Origin: Owenia fusiformis
Taxonomy: Eukaryota; Annelida; Polychaeta; Sabellida; Oweniidae
Length of the DNA: 60,000 nt
Assembly (NCBI GenBank): GCA_903813345.2
Contig: CAIIXF020000010.1
Coordinates: forward strand, 12,407,181 to 12,467,180
Reading direction: 5' to 3'
Position 1 is the first letter of the stretch; the number at the start of each line of letters is the position of its first letter. The position numbers and the translations under genes are program-made. The notes below the pieces were generated by a model. That model ran no database searches, was not told the DNA's origin, and saw only the letters and a program-made list of their open reading frames with translations. This document shows positions 1-13,500 of this stretch, piece after piece.

Positions 1-39
1 CAAATTAAAAATAGATTACATTTTATAAAATGAATAGTC

Positions 40-959
40 TTGTATATCTTGCATAACGCGGTAGCATCTGACTTAAATGTTAATCTAGGACCCCTGTATG
101 GGGGTCGAGGTGCTGGTAAGATGAACAGTAACGGTGTATTGTTAAATGATATGTGTATTCGATGTAGTTTAAATGTGATTGACTTAACAGATAAGGGTTC
201 TGGCCCAGAGTATACATATTATAGAGAAAATGTAGGAAGATCTTATATTGATCACTGCCTTGTTTCAGAAGAATATGCTCAGAAAGTTAAAACTGTAAAA
301 GTGATTGATGATGAATTGATAAATAATTCTGACCATTTACCCTTGCAGGTCGTACTAGAAACATCTACCTTAGTGCCAATCACACCCTCCTCTGACAATT
401 GTAACCCAGTGAAGCTAGCATGGGACAAGCTTGATGCAAATGCGCTTTATGAGAGGTATACAGCTCCCTTGACACTATCTCTTAAACCCCTCTCTGATAA
501 GCTAATTAATAGTAAGTCTGAGGTAACGCCTGAACTACTTGATTCCCTGTTTGATGAACTGACTGATGTTTTAAAGTCTGTGTCAGCTGATGCTATACCT
601 AGAAGGTCTTTCAAGAAGCACTTAAAGCCATACTGGTCTGATACACTGAGCCAGTTATCTACAGACAAGAAGTCAGCATTCAAGATGTGGAAGTTGAATG
701 GAAGACCAAGGAACAAAGAGAATGAGCACTGGATTCGCTATAAGAGTACAAGTATGAGATGGAATGTCAGGAGGAAATCGACAGAGCGGGAGAGATAAGC
801 TTGAAGCAATTTTGGTTTATTGTTAAGAGACGGAGAAATCGGAGTAATAGTAGCTATTCTATACGTAATAAGGACGGAATAATCTTAACACAGACTGATG
901 AGATCCGGAGTGAATGGATGAATTATTTTAAAACATTAATGTCAATAGGCTTCTCTTAG
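40..959 (+). pseudogene. LINE endonuclease region and start of linker (broken)
   Basis: The frame at 40-798 includes the end of an APE-like endonuclease. An IDHCLVSEEY stretch at about residues 69-78 matches the usual 'ID..L.S' strand, and SDHLPLQVVLE at about 97-107 holds the SDH catalytic motif. A basic linker follows. A second frame overlaps it (759-959) and carries on the linker up to a stop, so there is a frameshift around 760-800. The reading then breaks off where the reverse-transcriptase fingers should begin. This is a decayed fragment of a retrotransposon protein, not a host gene. Confidence 0.8.
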
Positions 960-2278
960 ATGTGATTGACTCTGGTAAAGGGTGCTCTGTGGGTGATGTA
1001 CTATGTACATGTCCATCCTATGCTGATGATACTGTCATTATTGCCTATCATAAAAAGACAATGCAAGACATCTTAAACATGATGCATCAGTATAGCATTA
1101 AATGGCGCTTCAATTATCATCCGGACAAATGTAAGGCCATCATATTTAGTAATAGTCGTGCCACTCAACAGGCAGGAATAGACTTACAACTTGGAGGTCG
1201 TACAATAGATGTAGTCCAAACAACACAACATGTCGGCCTTCCAATGTCGAACTACAACAGTAATATAGAACTGATAGAGTCTGCACTATCAAAAGGAAAG
1301 AGAGCAATGAATGCATATGTTGGGACAACAACACACACCCAGAACCCAACCAACCCCCTCACTGCGTCTAAGTTATATTGGTCTGTCAGTATGCCTTCTA
1401 TGACGTATGGAATGGAACTTGTCCCCCTCAGTGAAACCGATTATAAGATGCTCGAGCAGGGACATAGAAGTATATGCAAACAACTACAAGGCCTGCCAGT
1501 AAGCACATCTGACCCAGCTGTCCTACCCCAACTAGGCTGGCATACTATGACGGCGACTATAGTAGTGGCTAAAATGATGTTCCTGCTACAACTTCTATCT
1601 CATGTATCAGGTTCGATCTTCCGTACCATAGCAATAAAGCGTATCACGAAGTTCAGATATGACAGTAACCCGCTACACAAAATGTCACCTATTGGTGACA
1701 TAATGACACTCGCATCACGGTTTGGCATATCAAACGTGATATATGAAATGATGGACAGTGGTGAAGTTCCCCCAAAATCTACCTGGAAACGATATATTAG
1801 GAATATAGTAAGGACTTTTGAATGCAACATGTGGAGAAGAGAACTTATTACATATGATAAATTAACATTATACCGAACTGTAGTCACTGGTACAAAACCG
1901 ATTGCCTGGTGGGAAATAGCTAGGCAGGACTGTAGATACATTAAGAGATGCACCCTGATGGTACGACTGCTCACGGGTCAAGGAAAACTCCGAGCTATTA
2001 CCGGTGAATGGGAAAATATTCCGGTGTATGATCGCATATGTGGAATGTGTGACATGCAACGCATTGAAACTCTGGAGCACTTCATCTTGGAATGCCCCAG
2101 ATACTGCTCATTAAGAACAAATATAACAAATATATTACATAGGATACCCAATGGGAGACACATGACTAACATACTGAAGCTACGGTGCATATTTGGAGGA
2201 GATGAGACTCTAACAAACGAAGATCTTAAATGCATCTCAACAGCTGTGCAAAATATGTACATTCTAAGGATGGAGTGA
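936..2278 (+). pseudogene. LINE reverse transcriptase, C-terminal half (fragment)
   Basis: The open frame contains SYADDTVIIA near its start, the YADD box of non-LTR reverse transcriptases, followed by thumb-region sequence and a Cys/His segment (CGMCDMQRIETLEHFILEC at about residues 361-379), typical of the C-terminus of several LINE clades. The same frame can be followed upstream of the first ATG to about 936 (LLLDVIDSGKG), showing that the ATG is incidental and that the upstream two thirds of the RT domain were lost by deletion. It ends at a TGA just before the 3' UTR. Confidence 0.85.
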
Positions 2279-2624
2279 TACTGTAACACGAAGCACCAAT
2301 CAGGATGTCAACAAAGAGGCGTGATTGGCACTCCTGGTGATGTCCTAGACAACTGCTTTTGTATATAATTTCCTTCTCATTTTGAAATCGTAATGGTTCG
2401 CACAGTGGTGCAGTGGGACCCCCAGGGGAGAACATGGGCTAACCAGGAGGGTTCTGCTGTATCAATACTTTCCACTTGTCTTTGTATTTTTATAAATCTT
2501 TATTTTTATTACATTTATTATATACTGTAATGATATATTATCTCCATGATTGGAGGGGCAATAAATATAATAATAATAATAATAACCAATTGAGTCTCTG
2601 AATTTTTGACGTTTTCTCTTTCAG

Positions 2625-3373
2625 CGATGGCATCGTGGAGTGAATGGTATGACAGAGACGACCCTGATAATGAAGAGGATAACGAAGAACTCTTCAGCCA
2701 AATTCAGGTAAAAGATGATAATGATATTCATTAGATACTTACTCTATATGAACCCTACTATAATGTTAGTATATCTGAACCCTTCAATAATGTATCAACT
2801 ATCAATCTGTGTATTTAAAAATGTTTTTATTTCTACACTTTTTTACGAGAAAGCTTAAATAGTTACTTATTGAAGCACAGTTGCTAGACTAGGGAGAATG
2901 CGGCAAAAATCAATGAAATAAACTGTGATTGCATACATATGTTTGTATATGTCAAACCATTATGCGGATGATATACTCCGCTTGTTGATCTTTTGTTAAA
3001 TTTGTTTTTCAATGATATCATACATTTATACTTGTTAGATAAAAATGATATTCCTAATAATCATAGGATATCCTATGATAATTTGGGCATATACAATTTA
3101 AAATATATTATCAATCTGATTTATTCGTGTAATTCTTAGTAAGTATGGCATATGTATTTTCAGACTATGTCACGACAGTGCCAGGATTCCACACTCGGAG
3201 TTCAATGTAGAGACAAAGCAACCAACGAGCGTGTTATAAGTGGGCTGACAACATTTGGAGATGTGAAACTAAAGTTCCCGTTTCTGTGTACCCAGAAAAT
3301 AACGGTATTTGGACGTTTTCATTGTTGGAAAATATCGAGCTTCGATCCTGGGAGCCAATCCTCCTTGTTTTAG
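2625..3373 (+). CDS. WxxW-domain protein, 5'-incomplete, aberrant C-terminus
   Basis: Two exons are visible: 2625-2707 (acceptor TTTCAG, donor GGTAAA) and 3164-3373. They encode the start of a WxxW domain (WSEWYDRDDP, then cysteines in a pattern shared with the downstream paralogue, and a conserved FGDVKLKFP motif). The domain is that of CILP and mucin-type proteins. The first exon begins in phase 1, as in the paralogue at 4516, so a signal-peptide exon should lie upstream beyond the window or be lost. After FPFLC the protein departs from the paralogue: the GLRC...C...YLC end of the domain is replaced by about 24 unrelated residues and a stop at 3371-3373. A possible AATAAA lies at 3403. It may be a pseudogene or a truncated variant. 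The LINE upstream may separate it from its first exon. Confidence 0.6.
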
Positions 3374-4515
3374 CCTATCACATTGTATTGAACTATTGAT
3401 TCAATAAAATTCAATAGCGCCGTTTGTCAGACGGCAAACGGTTTGTTGACCCATTTTAAAGGGACGAGGTCAGTCATCATCATCATCATCATCGTCATCA
3501 TCGAATGAATTGTTGTTCTATCACTGGTTAGTTGGATAAAATAGATAAAACATGAATGCCATGATTATAACTTAAAAACATTTTAAATCTATGATAAAAA
3601 GGCTTTGAGCTCTCAAGGGGTAATCTTTTTGAAGCTCTCTGCAATCGCGATGCTGTCAGGGAGACTGTTCCACCCAGGTGTGGCACGTGGGGAAAGGGAA
3701 TCAGCATTATATCCATCCAGCAGCTATATCAAGTTTTGCCACTTGACATCATCACAATTTTTTCACAGGGCACCTTTTTAGATGGATCCCTGCGATGGCA
3801 TTAATGGTTGAGAAATGGAGATCGAAACCATCCATAGTTTTTTTCTGATGACCATTGTGAAATATTGTGTTTCATGGATTATGGCAACTGCTTTGTAGTC
3901 ATCCTCCTAAGCACCCGATTAAACTGAATCACGTGATCTAATTATGCGCAATGACTTACACATGATTTCTGTCGCAGTGTTGCGACAGCCAATCAGATTG
4001 CGAGTTCTTAATTGGGGAAATGCTAACTGCTTATCGCAGTGGGTAAAAAGAAAGAATATATTCTGGATTTTGAAGCCCTGTGATCGGAGGATGTTTTGTA
4101 GTTGGATGTTGACCCTTATGGACTTTGAGATTGGATTCTGTCCCACATCATTTGAGACTGAATGCTATCTGTATGAATACGTATTCAGTATCTAAAATGT
4201 AGAATATCAAACCGTTATCTATATAGAAAACAATGAATTTGAAACGATTTCTCCAAAATAAAAACAAAACAAGAAATTGCGTGATCTAAACTGGCGTTCT
4301 CATATAATCTTTCAGATCCTGGACATTGCTTTCCATTAACAAGACACCTAATACATGTAATTAATCAAGTTCAAAAAAGCGTCAGGCATGACTCGATTAA
4401 TTTTAATTAAAAATAAGTGATTGTTTTACATCGAGGTTGTCAAACGAAAAAGAGAAGTAGACTGGAAAAGAGTCAGTGGATATATTCATCATTCCAGTAA
4501 AACAACTTAGTCATA
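3374..4515. other. Intergenic, includes (CAT)n microsatellite
   Basis: A short ATC/CAT microsatellite occupies about 3473-3503. No supported exon was found in the rest. Small open frames here lack splice signals or family resemblance. The stretch just before 4516 would hold the promoter and 5' UTR of the next gene; no clear core promoter element was recognised. Confidence 0.5.
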
Positions 4516-5700
4516 ATGACAGGGTCGTATTTACAAGTCGTTACTCTTTTCTTGATATTCTACGTGCTGGATAAAAGTACTGCTGGTCAGAGCTGCAAGG
4601 GTAAACTTCAGAAAAAGTTTGAAAATTGTGGCGTAGGTATGTAAAATCTTTTGTTGGGTATAACTTACTTTAATTATGATTAAGAATACAAATACATTCT
4701 GCAAGCATGTTTCAATCATTCGAATAAAATTTTGGGTAAATCTGAAAATCGGACTCGTATCACGTTTTTAATTTCACATAGAAGTCTCTTTTTATGTTAT
4801 TTAAGTTATTTAATTTCACTTGGAAGTCTCATTTTATGTAATTTAATTATTTAGTGACGGCATCATGGAGTCCATGGTATAGCAGAGACGACCCAATGGA
4901 CGGAGTTGAAAATGAAGACATTGCTGGCCAAGTCAAGGTAATAAAAATATATTCACTCGTAGCGAGGCATTCTATTTTACTTTCCGGTCCAGCAGAATTC
5001 AGTATACCCATGCTATAATGGCCTATAATTTACAATAGAGCATTGCTATAAGGAATCATAAGATGGCAAACTATGACTGTAAAACTTGTGCAAATATCAT
5101 TGTGGGATCCACAAGTATATCCGCAAGTATTATCCTTTGGAATATCAAAGCGTTAGATAAAGTGAGACTCTGATAAATCAGAAAGTGCAAATATTACTCG
5201 TGCCCATTACCAAGATGAATGAATTGTTATTGCACTCGTCTTTCTTTTCTAGTCTAGGCTAAACTACAATTAATGTCCTATGTTCGGGGAAATGGATTTT
5301 GTCAGATCTTAACGAATATCCCTATACTTAAACAATATATTATACGATTAATATTTCATGAATTATCAATCCGTATTGTTTAGAATATTTGATCATGATG
5401 ATATTTTAGAATAATCTTCACAATCAAATCGGCGAATCAGTACCGATACGTATGTCCTATGTCTTTCAGACTATGTCGATGCAATGTCAGACTTCCAGAC
5501 TAGGGGCCCAGTGTAGAGTTAAAGGTACTACTGATAATTATGTTGTCAGTGGAGCGGATACATTTGGAGATGTGAAACTTAAGTTTCCATGGCTGTGTGT
5601 ACCAGACAGAGGGTTAAGATGTTTGAACAGTGAGCAAGCTGGTGGTGTAACATGCCCTGATTTTGAAATTCGTTATCTTTGCCCAGACAACTTTCCATGA
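4516..5700 (+). CDS. Secreted single WxxW-domain protein
   Basis: Three exons with GT-AG borders: 4516-4636, 4855-4937 and 5470-5700, joining in frame to 144 aa. Exon 1 encodes a signal peptide (MTGSYLQVVTLFLIFYVLD) and a short Cys-containing spacer. Exons 2 and 3 encode one complete WxxW domain: WSPWYSRDDP near the start, conserved cysteines, FGDVKLKFPWLC, then a GLRC...C...YLC ending, stopping a few residues later. In CILP and gel-forming mucins this domain occurs in large extracellular proteins; here it stands alone as a small secreted protein. AATAAA at 5721 is a good polyadenylation signal. The upstream neighbour is a truncated tandem paralogue with identical intron positions and phases. 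The molecular role is unknown; a matrix, mucus or binding function is inference. Confidence 0.85.
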
Positions 5701-5720
5701 GCTTGTAAAGTGAAAAATTG

Positions 5721-5726
5721 AATAAA
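5721..5726 (+). terminator. Polyadenylation signal of WxxW gene
   Basis: AATAAA 21 bases after the stop codon of the WxxW gene. Confidence 0.6.
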
Positions 5727-7229
5727 CACTTAACTGTATTTCTTAAAAAGCATGTGTTTTGTGTGAGCAACTAAATTATATATATGTTATGTTAAAATTG
5801 CTTTACCCATGGGAAGCGAGAAAGTGTCCAACAATTTAATTTAGGTTTATCTCAATTAATAAGAAATGAGCATTTTAGCTATTTGCAATTGCAATAAGAA
5901 AGTTTATACATAAAAGAGCAATATTTTGCTGATGGAATACCCCTGTCCCAATGGAAATTGCCATTCAGATTTTTCGTCAGTTTTAATTATGACGGCTAGA
6001 AAACCTTCTAATTATGTTAAGACGAATGACATATTATCAAACTCGAATCATGTTGCAAAGAGGGAAAAGCTACATATAAATGCTATTAAACTGCAATTAA
6101 CCAATCAAGCCTAATGTGCAATGACATAAAATGGATATTAAACATGCTAGTTAATAATTATTATTGAATATCGAGTGGAAGTCGGACACAAATAACAGTC
6201 TTTCAGCGATATGATTGACTTAACAACTTCATCAATTTATCATTGGTTCTATCTCGCTATATATCATAGTCTTGAAATTGATGATGCAAGAAAGTCCACT
6301 AATCCTGCAAACTGATTTGAACTAAAAGCCATGAAAATAAATCATCTATAGAAAACATCTCTGCATTCCCTTCCTTCTTCTAAATCGTTCATCAACCTCC
6401 TACAGAACCTATTGCTTACCTTAAATAAATCCAACAAAATAATCCATCACCTGATAATCAAATGACAGGGTCTTGACATTTTGATATAGCCTTTTTAACT
6501 AACAATGTACTTAATTCGTTAAACTAAACATACAATTTTATATGCAATAAGCTTGCATATAAAATCGAAACGCCAACCTATACGTATGACAAATCGCTCA
6601 TACAAATGCATCGCTTAAATATTTTCCGTTCACGTTTAGGTTATTAAAAACATTGCAAGCTTAAACTCCCCATAATTAGAAATGATCGATGTCCATTTGT
6701 ATTTGAAACCCTAGCTTATATAAGTCAACATTCATAGTATCAGATTATCGAGATGGCTACTTTCCATAATATTCACATGATTTTCATTCAAGTTTTTTTC
6801 CATTCTCATCTTTGATTTTGTCAGTAGGACAATGGACAATTCAACCATTGCCAAGTACTCCCTAAGTCAACCAATCAAATTGAGTAGGCCTATTTGATCT
6901 TCTCCATTCCTCCAATTAAATCCCTGAACAATAATTATCATGTTTTGAAGAAATCTACAAGTCCAACGAGGCCATAGTTCCAAACATCCTGTTTATACAC
7001 CGACAGAATATGCATGTATAGATTGTTATGTTTACACATATTTCACACTTACAATGTCAAATTAAAAACTAAATATTTTAATTATGTTGTTCATTCAGTT
7101 TGACTTGTATTATCCAATTGAGCACAAATATTAATTAAAACATATAATGGCACATGTCAGGTGCTGTTCGCTTACATTGTATTTTGGAAATCATATGAGA
7201 TGTGACACTTTTCAGCTTTATGTGTTTAT
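5727..7229. other. Intergenic, no gene seen
   Basis: AT-rich sequence without a supported exon or a recognisable repeat. Its right end should contain the promoter of the first VWA gene. Confidence 0.4.
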
Positions 7230-7285
7230 TAACTCCTCTACTCACAATAACTTACCATTTGTACACAAATCAGAAACGAACTAAG
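7230..7285 (+). other. Probable non-coding 5' exon of VWA gene A (start approximate)
   Basis: A strong donor (CTAAG|GTAAGA) follows 7285. The coding exon at 7579 begins exactly after a TTTCAG acceptor, so a 293-bp intron would separate a 5' UTR exon from the ATG. The paralogue has the same layout (donor after 22837, acceptor before its ATG at 23132, 294-bp intron). The 5' end of the exon cannot be read from sequence. Confidence 0.5.
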
Positions 7286-7578
7286 GTAAGAATTAGACGA
7301 TGGACTTTTGGACTTATATTGTCATTAATTTGTATGCAATATCTTTAATTACTTATTTATATTCATATTATGTAATATTATATTTGATTAAAATCTAAAC
7401 GTGATAAAAATCTCTAAAACTGAAGATGGAACATGTTACTTTGTGTTCATTTTTTTCAAAATTGTCTAGTTATGAACAATCCTATAATTAAAAATGAAGA
7501 ATTGAATGGTGTTGCTATTCACAAAAAATTCATCCTTGCAAAATTTGGGAAACATATTTCACGTAATTTCTGTTTCAG

Positions 7579-10500
7579 ATGTTCTCTTCTGTCATTGCGT
7601 TGGCGCTTGCAGCACTAATTGTCCCGGCTTATGGACAAACAGCCGGTGGTAGGTTCATTGAATTTATAGTGATGAATTTAAGGATAATATTCAAATTAAA
7701 AAAATACACATTGACATTTGTCATGCCTCGGAATATCCTGATGTTACAGGGTGTTCGATCGGGAAGTAAACATTCAAAAACTCTAATTCTAAGAGATTTC
7801 CTTGTTTAGAAGAAATTGCTATAGATTGTAGAGTCACATTACAGCAGACAAAAATGGAACTTAAAAGTATAAATTGACAAATAAATAAATTAAGATCTCA
7901 CGAAGCAACAAGAAAATGGTGGTGAGGGGAAAATATATTGAAATCTGAGAATTCATTTATGATAAGAAAGACTAGCAAGGTGCGAAACTGAGCACACTGT
8001 TTGGAAAACATGTTTTTCAATATTCTTAACGACTCATTTTGGTACATGTCTATCCCCTCGACCAAAAATGAAACATTTACTTTATGCTGGACTACTCTAT
8101 CCGATCTTTAGTCTAAATATTTAGTATTCCTAAGGCAAAAAACTTTGCAGGGGCATGTATGGACCTGGTATTTGCCTTGGACACGAGCTGTTCCACAAGC
8201 AGCGACCAACAGAGGAAGGCTAAAGAAATAATGATTGACATTGTCAGCAGTGCCGAGATTACTATAGGTAAGTCTTCCGGGCACAAAAACTTATTGATAC
8301 TGGTGTTTAATTTGTAAAAGTCAAAATTGTCAAAGAGATCGGGTCTCCTAAAAACACAATTAGAGTAACCCCCTGATTGTTCGTGTTATGTGATGTAAAA
8401 CAAGTTTGAGCCTTGAATCAATTGTTAACAGTAACAGTTCGATGATTGTACCTAGCCATGAATTTTCACTTACATCGATAGAAATTTAAATAAAATTTAA
8501 AAAGCCCGCTCAAATTTGTTCCAGTCTGATTGGCTTTTTCCTTCAGATTATTTTGGCTTAGAGAAGCCATATTTATTACTTCTAAGGGGTTACAATATAG
8601 ATAAATCCCCAAAAACCATTGTATTCTGTTTTCGACTTATTGCGTTCAATTCTGACAGTTGGTTGTTCTTTAGGTTGTCCTATTGATATCCTCAATATAT
8701 TATCGATATCGTGCTTATGATTTGATCTCAAGATATATCTTATAAGGTATATATGATGTTTTATGAGCAATTATATTGGGACATTACTGATTGTCCAGAA
8801 TATAAATCTGGACGACTCGATCTCGTTAATGAAAAGATAATTCTCTATGACGTTGCTTACATGTGTTAAATACCATTATAGTTAAGAACATTTCAACATT
8901 AACAGGATAGTAGTAGTAGCTTAATAATCCATGTTTGTATTCCTAGGTATCAATGACACGCGTGTTGCAGCATTAACATTCAACAAAGGCACACAACATC
9001 AATTTTACCTAGACAAATACGATAACAAAAATGATATCACCAACGCTATTGACTCTATCCCAACCGCACCGGTGGGCTGTCGGACACACACGTTCAATGC
9101 TCTGAAGAAGATTGCAGAGGACTACTTGAGCCTCTTGGAGAACGGACAGAGGGCTGAGAGACCAGATATCGTTGTCCTTTTTACTGATGGTGTGACATAC
9201 CCCATTAAGAAACAACATAAAACATTGGAGTATGCTCAAGCGCTAAAGGTTGAAACATTAACATTTAACATATTGTTAAAAAACATTAAAATATAATTAA
9301 TGATATAATTAATATCTCTAATTGAATGAAATCGAATGAAGTATATAAGAATGGAAAATATCACGAAAGATACATTCAATAATTTTAGCACAATGTGTCA
9401 CCATTACAGCCTTATATCGGTACCTTCCTGGAGGACAGATGGCCACGGTCTGCGGATCAGAATGACAATTTATGATTCAAGTCAACTTCGCTTCATAGAA
9501 TTTATATACTAAATAACTCGTTAATATTTTATATCCTGAAATGTTCTCATTTAGAAAGATCCACCCCTCTAGTGCCACTCATTTCAAAGGTGTGAACATA
9601 AGTATAAAACATGATCGTATTTTTTGCAATAAAGTCATCAATTCTGGCCGCATATCAGTTTACTATCCAGCACCTTGTGCTGTTGAACAGTTTACAATGT
9701 CTGTGCCCTGTATTGATAAATTTTTCAGATTCAGTGACTTGTATTAGGACAAATATTTGAAAGGAGCACGTATTAGTTATCGCAAACAATTTCAGAAGGT
9801 TATATCTTGGTTTATGACTATTTCCTGACAATGAAGACAGGTTTATCTTTAAGATCAATTCATTATCTCAAAGAAAATTATATATAGTAATAATAAAGTC
9901 AAACAAACTCGGAGATATTTAACTAGTAATCAACTCATCAACACACTTTTTCAAAGCTGTTGACCCCATTTTCACCAAAAATGCAATTATTTTTACAATG
10001 TTTAATGCATTACTATTCTTTATTTTGATATATGAAATAGTTCTTGAAAGAAAAACTTAATTGCTTTAGGATAAGTGTTCCCCATGTTATTTCTCCATTG
10101 AAAAATCTCATGCTATCCATTGGTTTCAGTTCATTTTGGTCATCCAAATTCAGTATCTTAAAAGTCCCTGGAGCAATCAACTTTTCCTTTTAGGAAATCG
10201 AACATGTCTCAAAGCACATTCTAATTATGCATTAAACAATATAATAAAAGGTTGCATTTTTGGTGAAAATTAGGTCAACATTTTTGAAAAAGTATGTTGA
10301 CTGATCCATTGCCCCTTCAATATCACTTAGGTCTGATTAACTAAGTTATCATTATATATACTTTTCTTGAATGTAATGAATGGATCTAAAATATACACCC
10401 ATGTTCATGATCAGAAAATATTCATAATTCAAGTTAGAATCGTTTGAAATTGTTTGCGATAACCTACGTGCTCCTTTATAACGATCTGATTTAATTGTTC

Positions 10501-13500
10501 CTTGCACGGTCATATATACAAATGTACTTCTACTATACACATCAATAATACCAAATGTACAACGCTGTTGAGTAGCAGTCGATATACTAAACAGTGGTCT
10601 GGACTAAAACCAAAAGCATTGGATATTCGACAATTTAGCGAGACCATTTGTTAAGGGGATGTATACTTACTGCACATGTTATCTTTACTTTTTAGGACAT
10701 GGGAGTTCTCGTCTTCATTGTTGAAATGAATAACGAACGAAATAATGATGGGCGACCTGAGTATAATGCCATTGCCAGTCAACCACTCGCTGATTACTTA
10801 ATTATGATGAACGAAGATGTTCCAAAACGATTCTTCGCAAAAGTACCCAGGCCGGAGGAGTGCTTACGTGAGAGCTATTTAAACTATATCTTTCTGATAA
10901 TGATCGAGGTGTTGTTAAAACTTTAATGCAAGCAACAGTGGACTGATTGAATCAAAGGAGTGTTAAAAATATGGCCACACGAGTATCATTCACTCCACGA
11001 TCATGCCATGTAATTGAAAAAAAATACCCCTATACCGCGTATGAAATGTTATTGGTAACTGCAAAATTGTTTGCAGAAATATTGTTGAAAACGCCTTTTA
11101 GTGATGGTTTTAGAGTAACTGAAATTGGTAAAACCAATGGTAAATTGGCAGATATTCTATAATTATAAGCTACAGTTTATGGCTGTTGCATCGACGCTCC
11201 GATTGTGCCATGAGATCGGGAAGCACTTGATATGAACTTGTCGTCGAGCAGATCTTGTTCATGAGCAACAAAATACACCATGTTTAGCACAGTTACAATG
11301 TCGATAGTGTGGAAAATATATGTAGACATAAGCAATGCTCTATAAAAGAGACAGATGATATTTTTATTGTGCTTAATGCAAATGGTCTACATTTTCTGAT
11401 TTTCCTTAATTTTTCTTAATTTGGATTCTCCTTTACAGCGGAGGCACCACCAACATGTGATGTGAAACAAGATATCGTCATGGTAATGGACAAGAGCAAT
11501 AGTATAGCAGAAGAGAATTTGGATACAATTATTGATTTCTTTGTAAAGGTTGCATCTTCGTTCGAAATTACTCCAGATACTACCAGAATCTCTGCTATTT
11601 CATATAATAAACAAGTGAGTAAATAAAACATACATCGGTAATTTCAACATTAATGACTGACTAATAATCTAAAAAATATATTCATATATCATTTGTAATG
11701 TTCTGAAATTTTGCTCAACGGCTGTACTACGTAACTGACCATATATAAATGGTAGCAAAGAATAAATGAATAATGTTGCATTTCCGAAAGTTTATTTCTA
11801 AGTATTTTTCAGTGGCAGACATGCCTCCCCGACTAATATAAGCCCCATAAAAACATTCGGGCCTAAAATATGTGCGGGCTCAAAATCTACTCTTTCCCAC
11901 TAAAAATGAGCAATTTAGATAACTTGTGTTACTGGGCATTGTTTTTATAAGAATTATGCGCAATAAGTAGTTCTAAATACCGACAACATATACGCGTTTG
12001 TTTTCAGCACTACCCCTGCATTTTCATTAATTCTTGAGTCCCTTTTGTAGGTCCAAACCCATTTCCTACTTGATGGCCACATGAATAAACTTCACACTTT
12101 AAACTGGTTATCTGATAAACTCCGCACTGAACTAGAGTTGGGACAAAAGACAAGAACAGACAAAGCCCTCCTCAGAGCAACTGAAATTCTTCAAACGTAC
12201 GGACGAAAAGAGCCAGGTGTTGCTAAAACGATCTTCATTGCCACCGATGGCACCACCTTCCCCGTAGACAAACAACCAATGACTTTTAAGGCTGCCGAGG
12301 CCGCACATGCCGCTGGTATAAGTGTTTTCTTAGTCAAACTTCCAAACCTCAACGGGAAAAATTCAACAGAGGAGTTTGAGGCAGTAAGGAACATCATTTC
12401 ATTCATGCCTTTTCCTTAAAACATTGTTTCCGTATTATAATGCATTATTCGGCACGTAGATCCAATATCAACAAAAGAGGGGTATTGTTAGTAGTACTAA
12501 CAGAGTCTTACTGTCAACAAAAGGCTAATGTGCCTCTTCTGATCTTGGTGAAGCGTTCGGGTATTCTTCGTAAAGTTTACCTGATAATATCAAAATGTCT
12601 CCTAAAATAAGCTCCCCTACAAACATTGCATTGGAAACTAGAAGTCCCATTTTGGATTACATATATATGTCAAGCCTGTTTATATTTGGTCTTTAAAAGA
12701 TCATTTGTCATAAACTTCCAACTACTGTTATTCAGGAAAAAAATCATGGTTCACACATTGACAGGTTATTGATATGATATGCTCCCCAATGAAAACTTCT
12801 GGTTGCTATTGATATGATATGCTCCCCAATGAACACTTCTGGTTGCTATTGATATGATATGCTCCCCAATGAAAACTTCTGGTTGCTATTGATATGATAT
12901 GCTCCCCAATGAAAACTTATGGTTGCTATTGATATGATATGCTCCCCAATGAAAACTTATGGTTGCTATTGATATGATATGCTCCCCAATGAAAACTTCT
13001 GGTTGCTATTGATATGATATGCTCCCCAATGAAAACTTGATATGCTCCCCAATGAAAACTTCTGGTTGCTATTGATATGATATGCTCCCCAATGAAAACT
13101 TCTGGTTGCTATTGATATGATATGCTCCCCAATGAAAACTTATGGTTGCTTTTGATATGATATGCTCCCCAATGAAAACTTCTGGTTGCTTTTGATATAA
13201 TATGCTCCCCAATGAAAACTTATGGTTGCTATTGATATGATATGCTCCCCAATGAAAACGTCTGGTTGCTATTGATATGATATGCACCCCAATGAAAACT
13301 TATGGTTGCTATTGATATGATATGCTCCCCAATGAAAACTTCTGGTTGCTTTTGATATGATATGCTCCCCAATGAAAACTTCTGGTTGCTTTTGATATGA
13401 TATGCTCCCCAATGAAAACTTATGGTTGCTATTGATATGATATGCTCCCCAATGAAAAATTCTGGTTGCTATTGATATGATATGCTTCCCAATGAAAACG

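Larger units (their letters stand above)
1..2590 (+). mobile_element. Non-LTR retrotransposon (LINE), 3' part, internally deleted
   Basis: The element runs in from the left edge. It encodes an APE-type endonuclease region, then a reverse-transcriptase C-terminal half with the YADD catalytic motif, a Cys-rich C-terminal segment, about 300 bp of 3' untranslated sequence, and a short (TAA)n tail near 2565-2585. The tail lies about 40 bp upstream of a WxxW exon acceptor at 2624, so the element sits in that gene's intron or 5' flank. The fingers and palm of the reverse transcriptase are missing between about 935 and 962, and the frame shifts there, so this copy cannot be autonomous. A (TAA)n tail is seen in I-type LINEs, but I cannot assign the clade. 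Confidence 0.9.
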
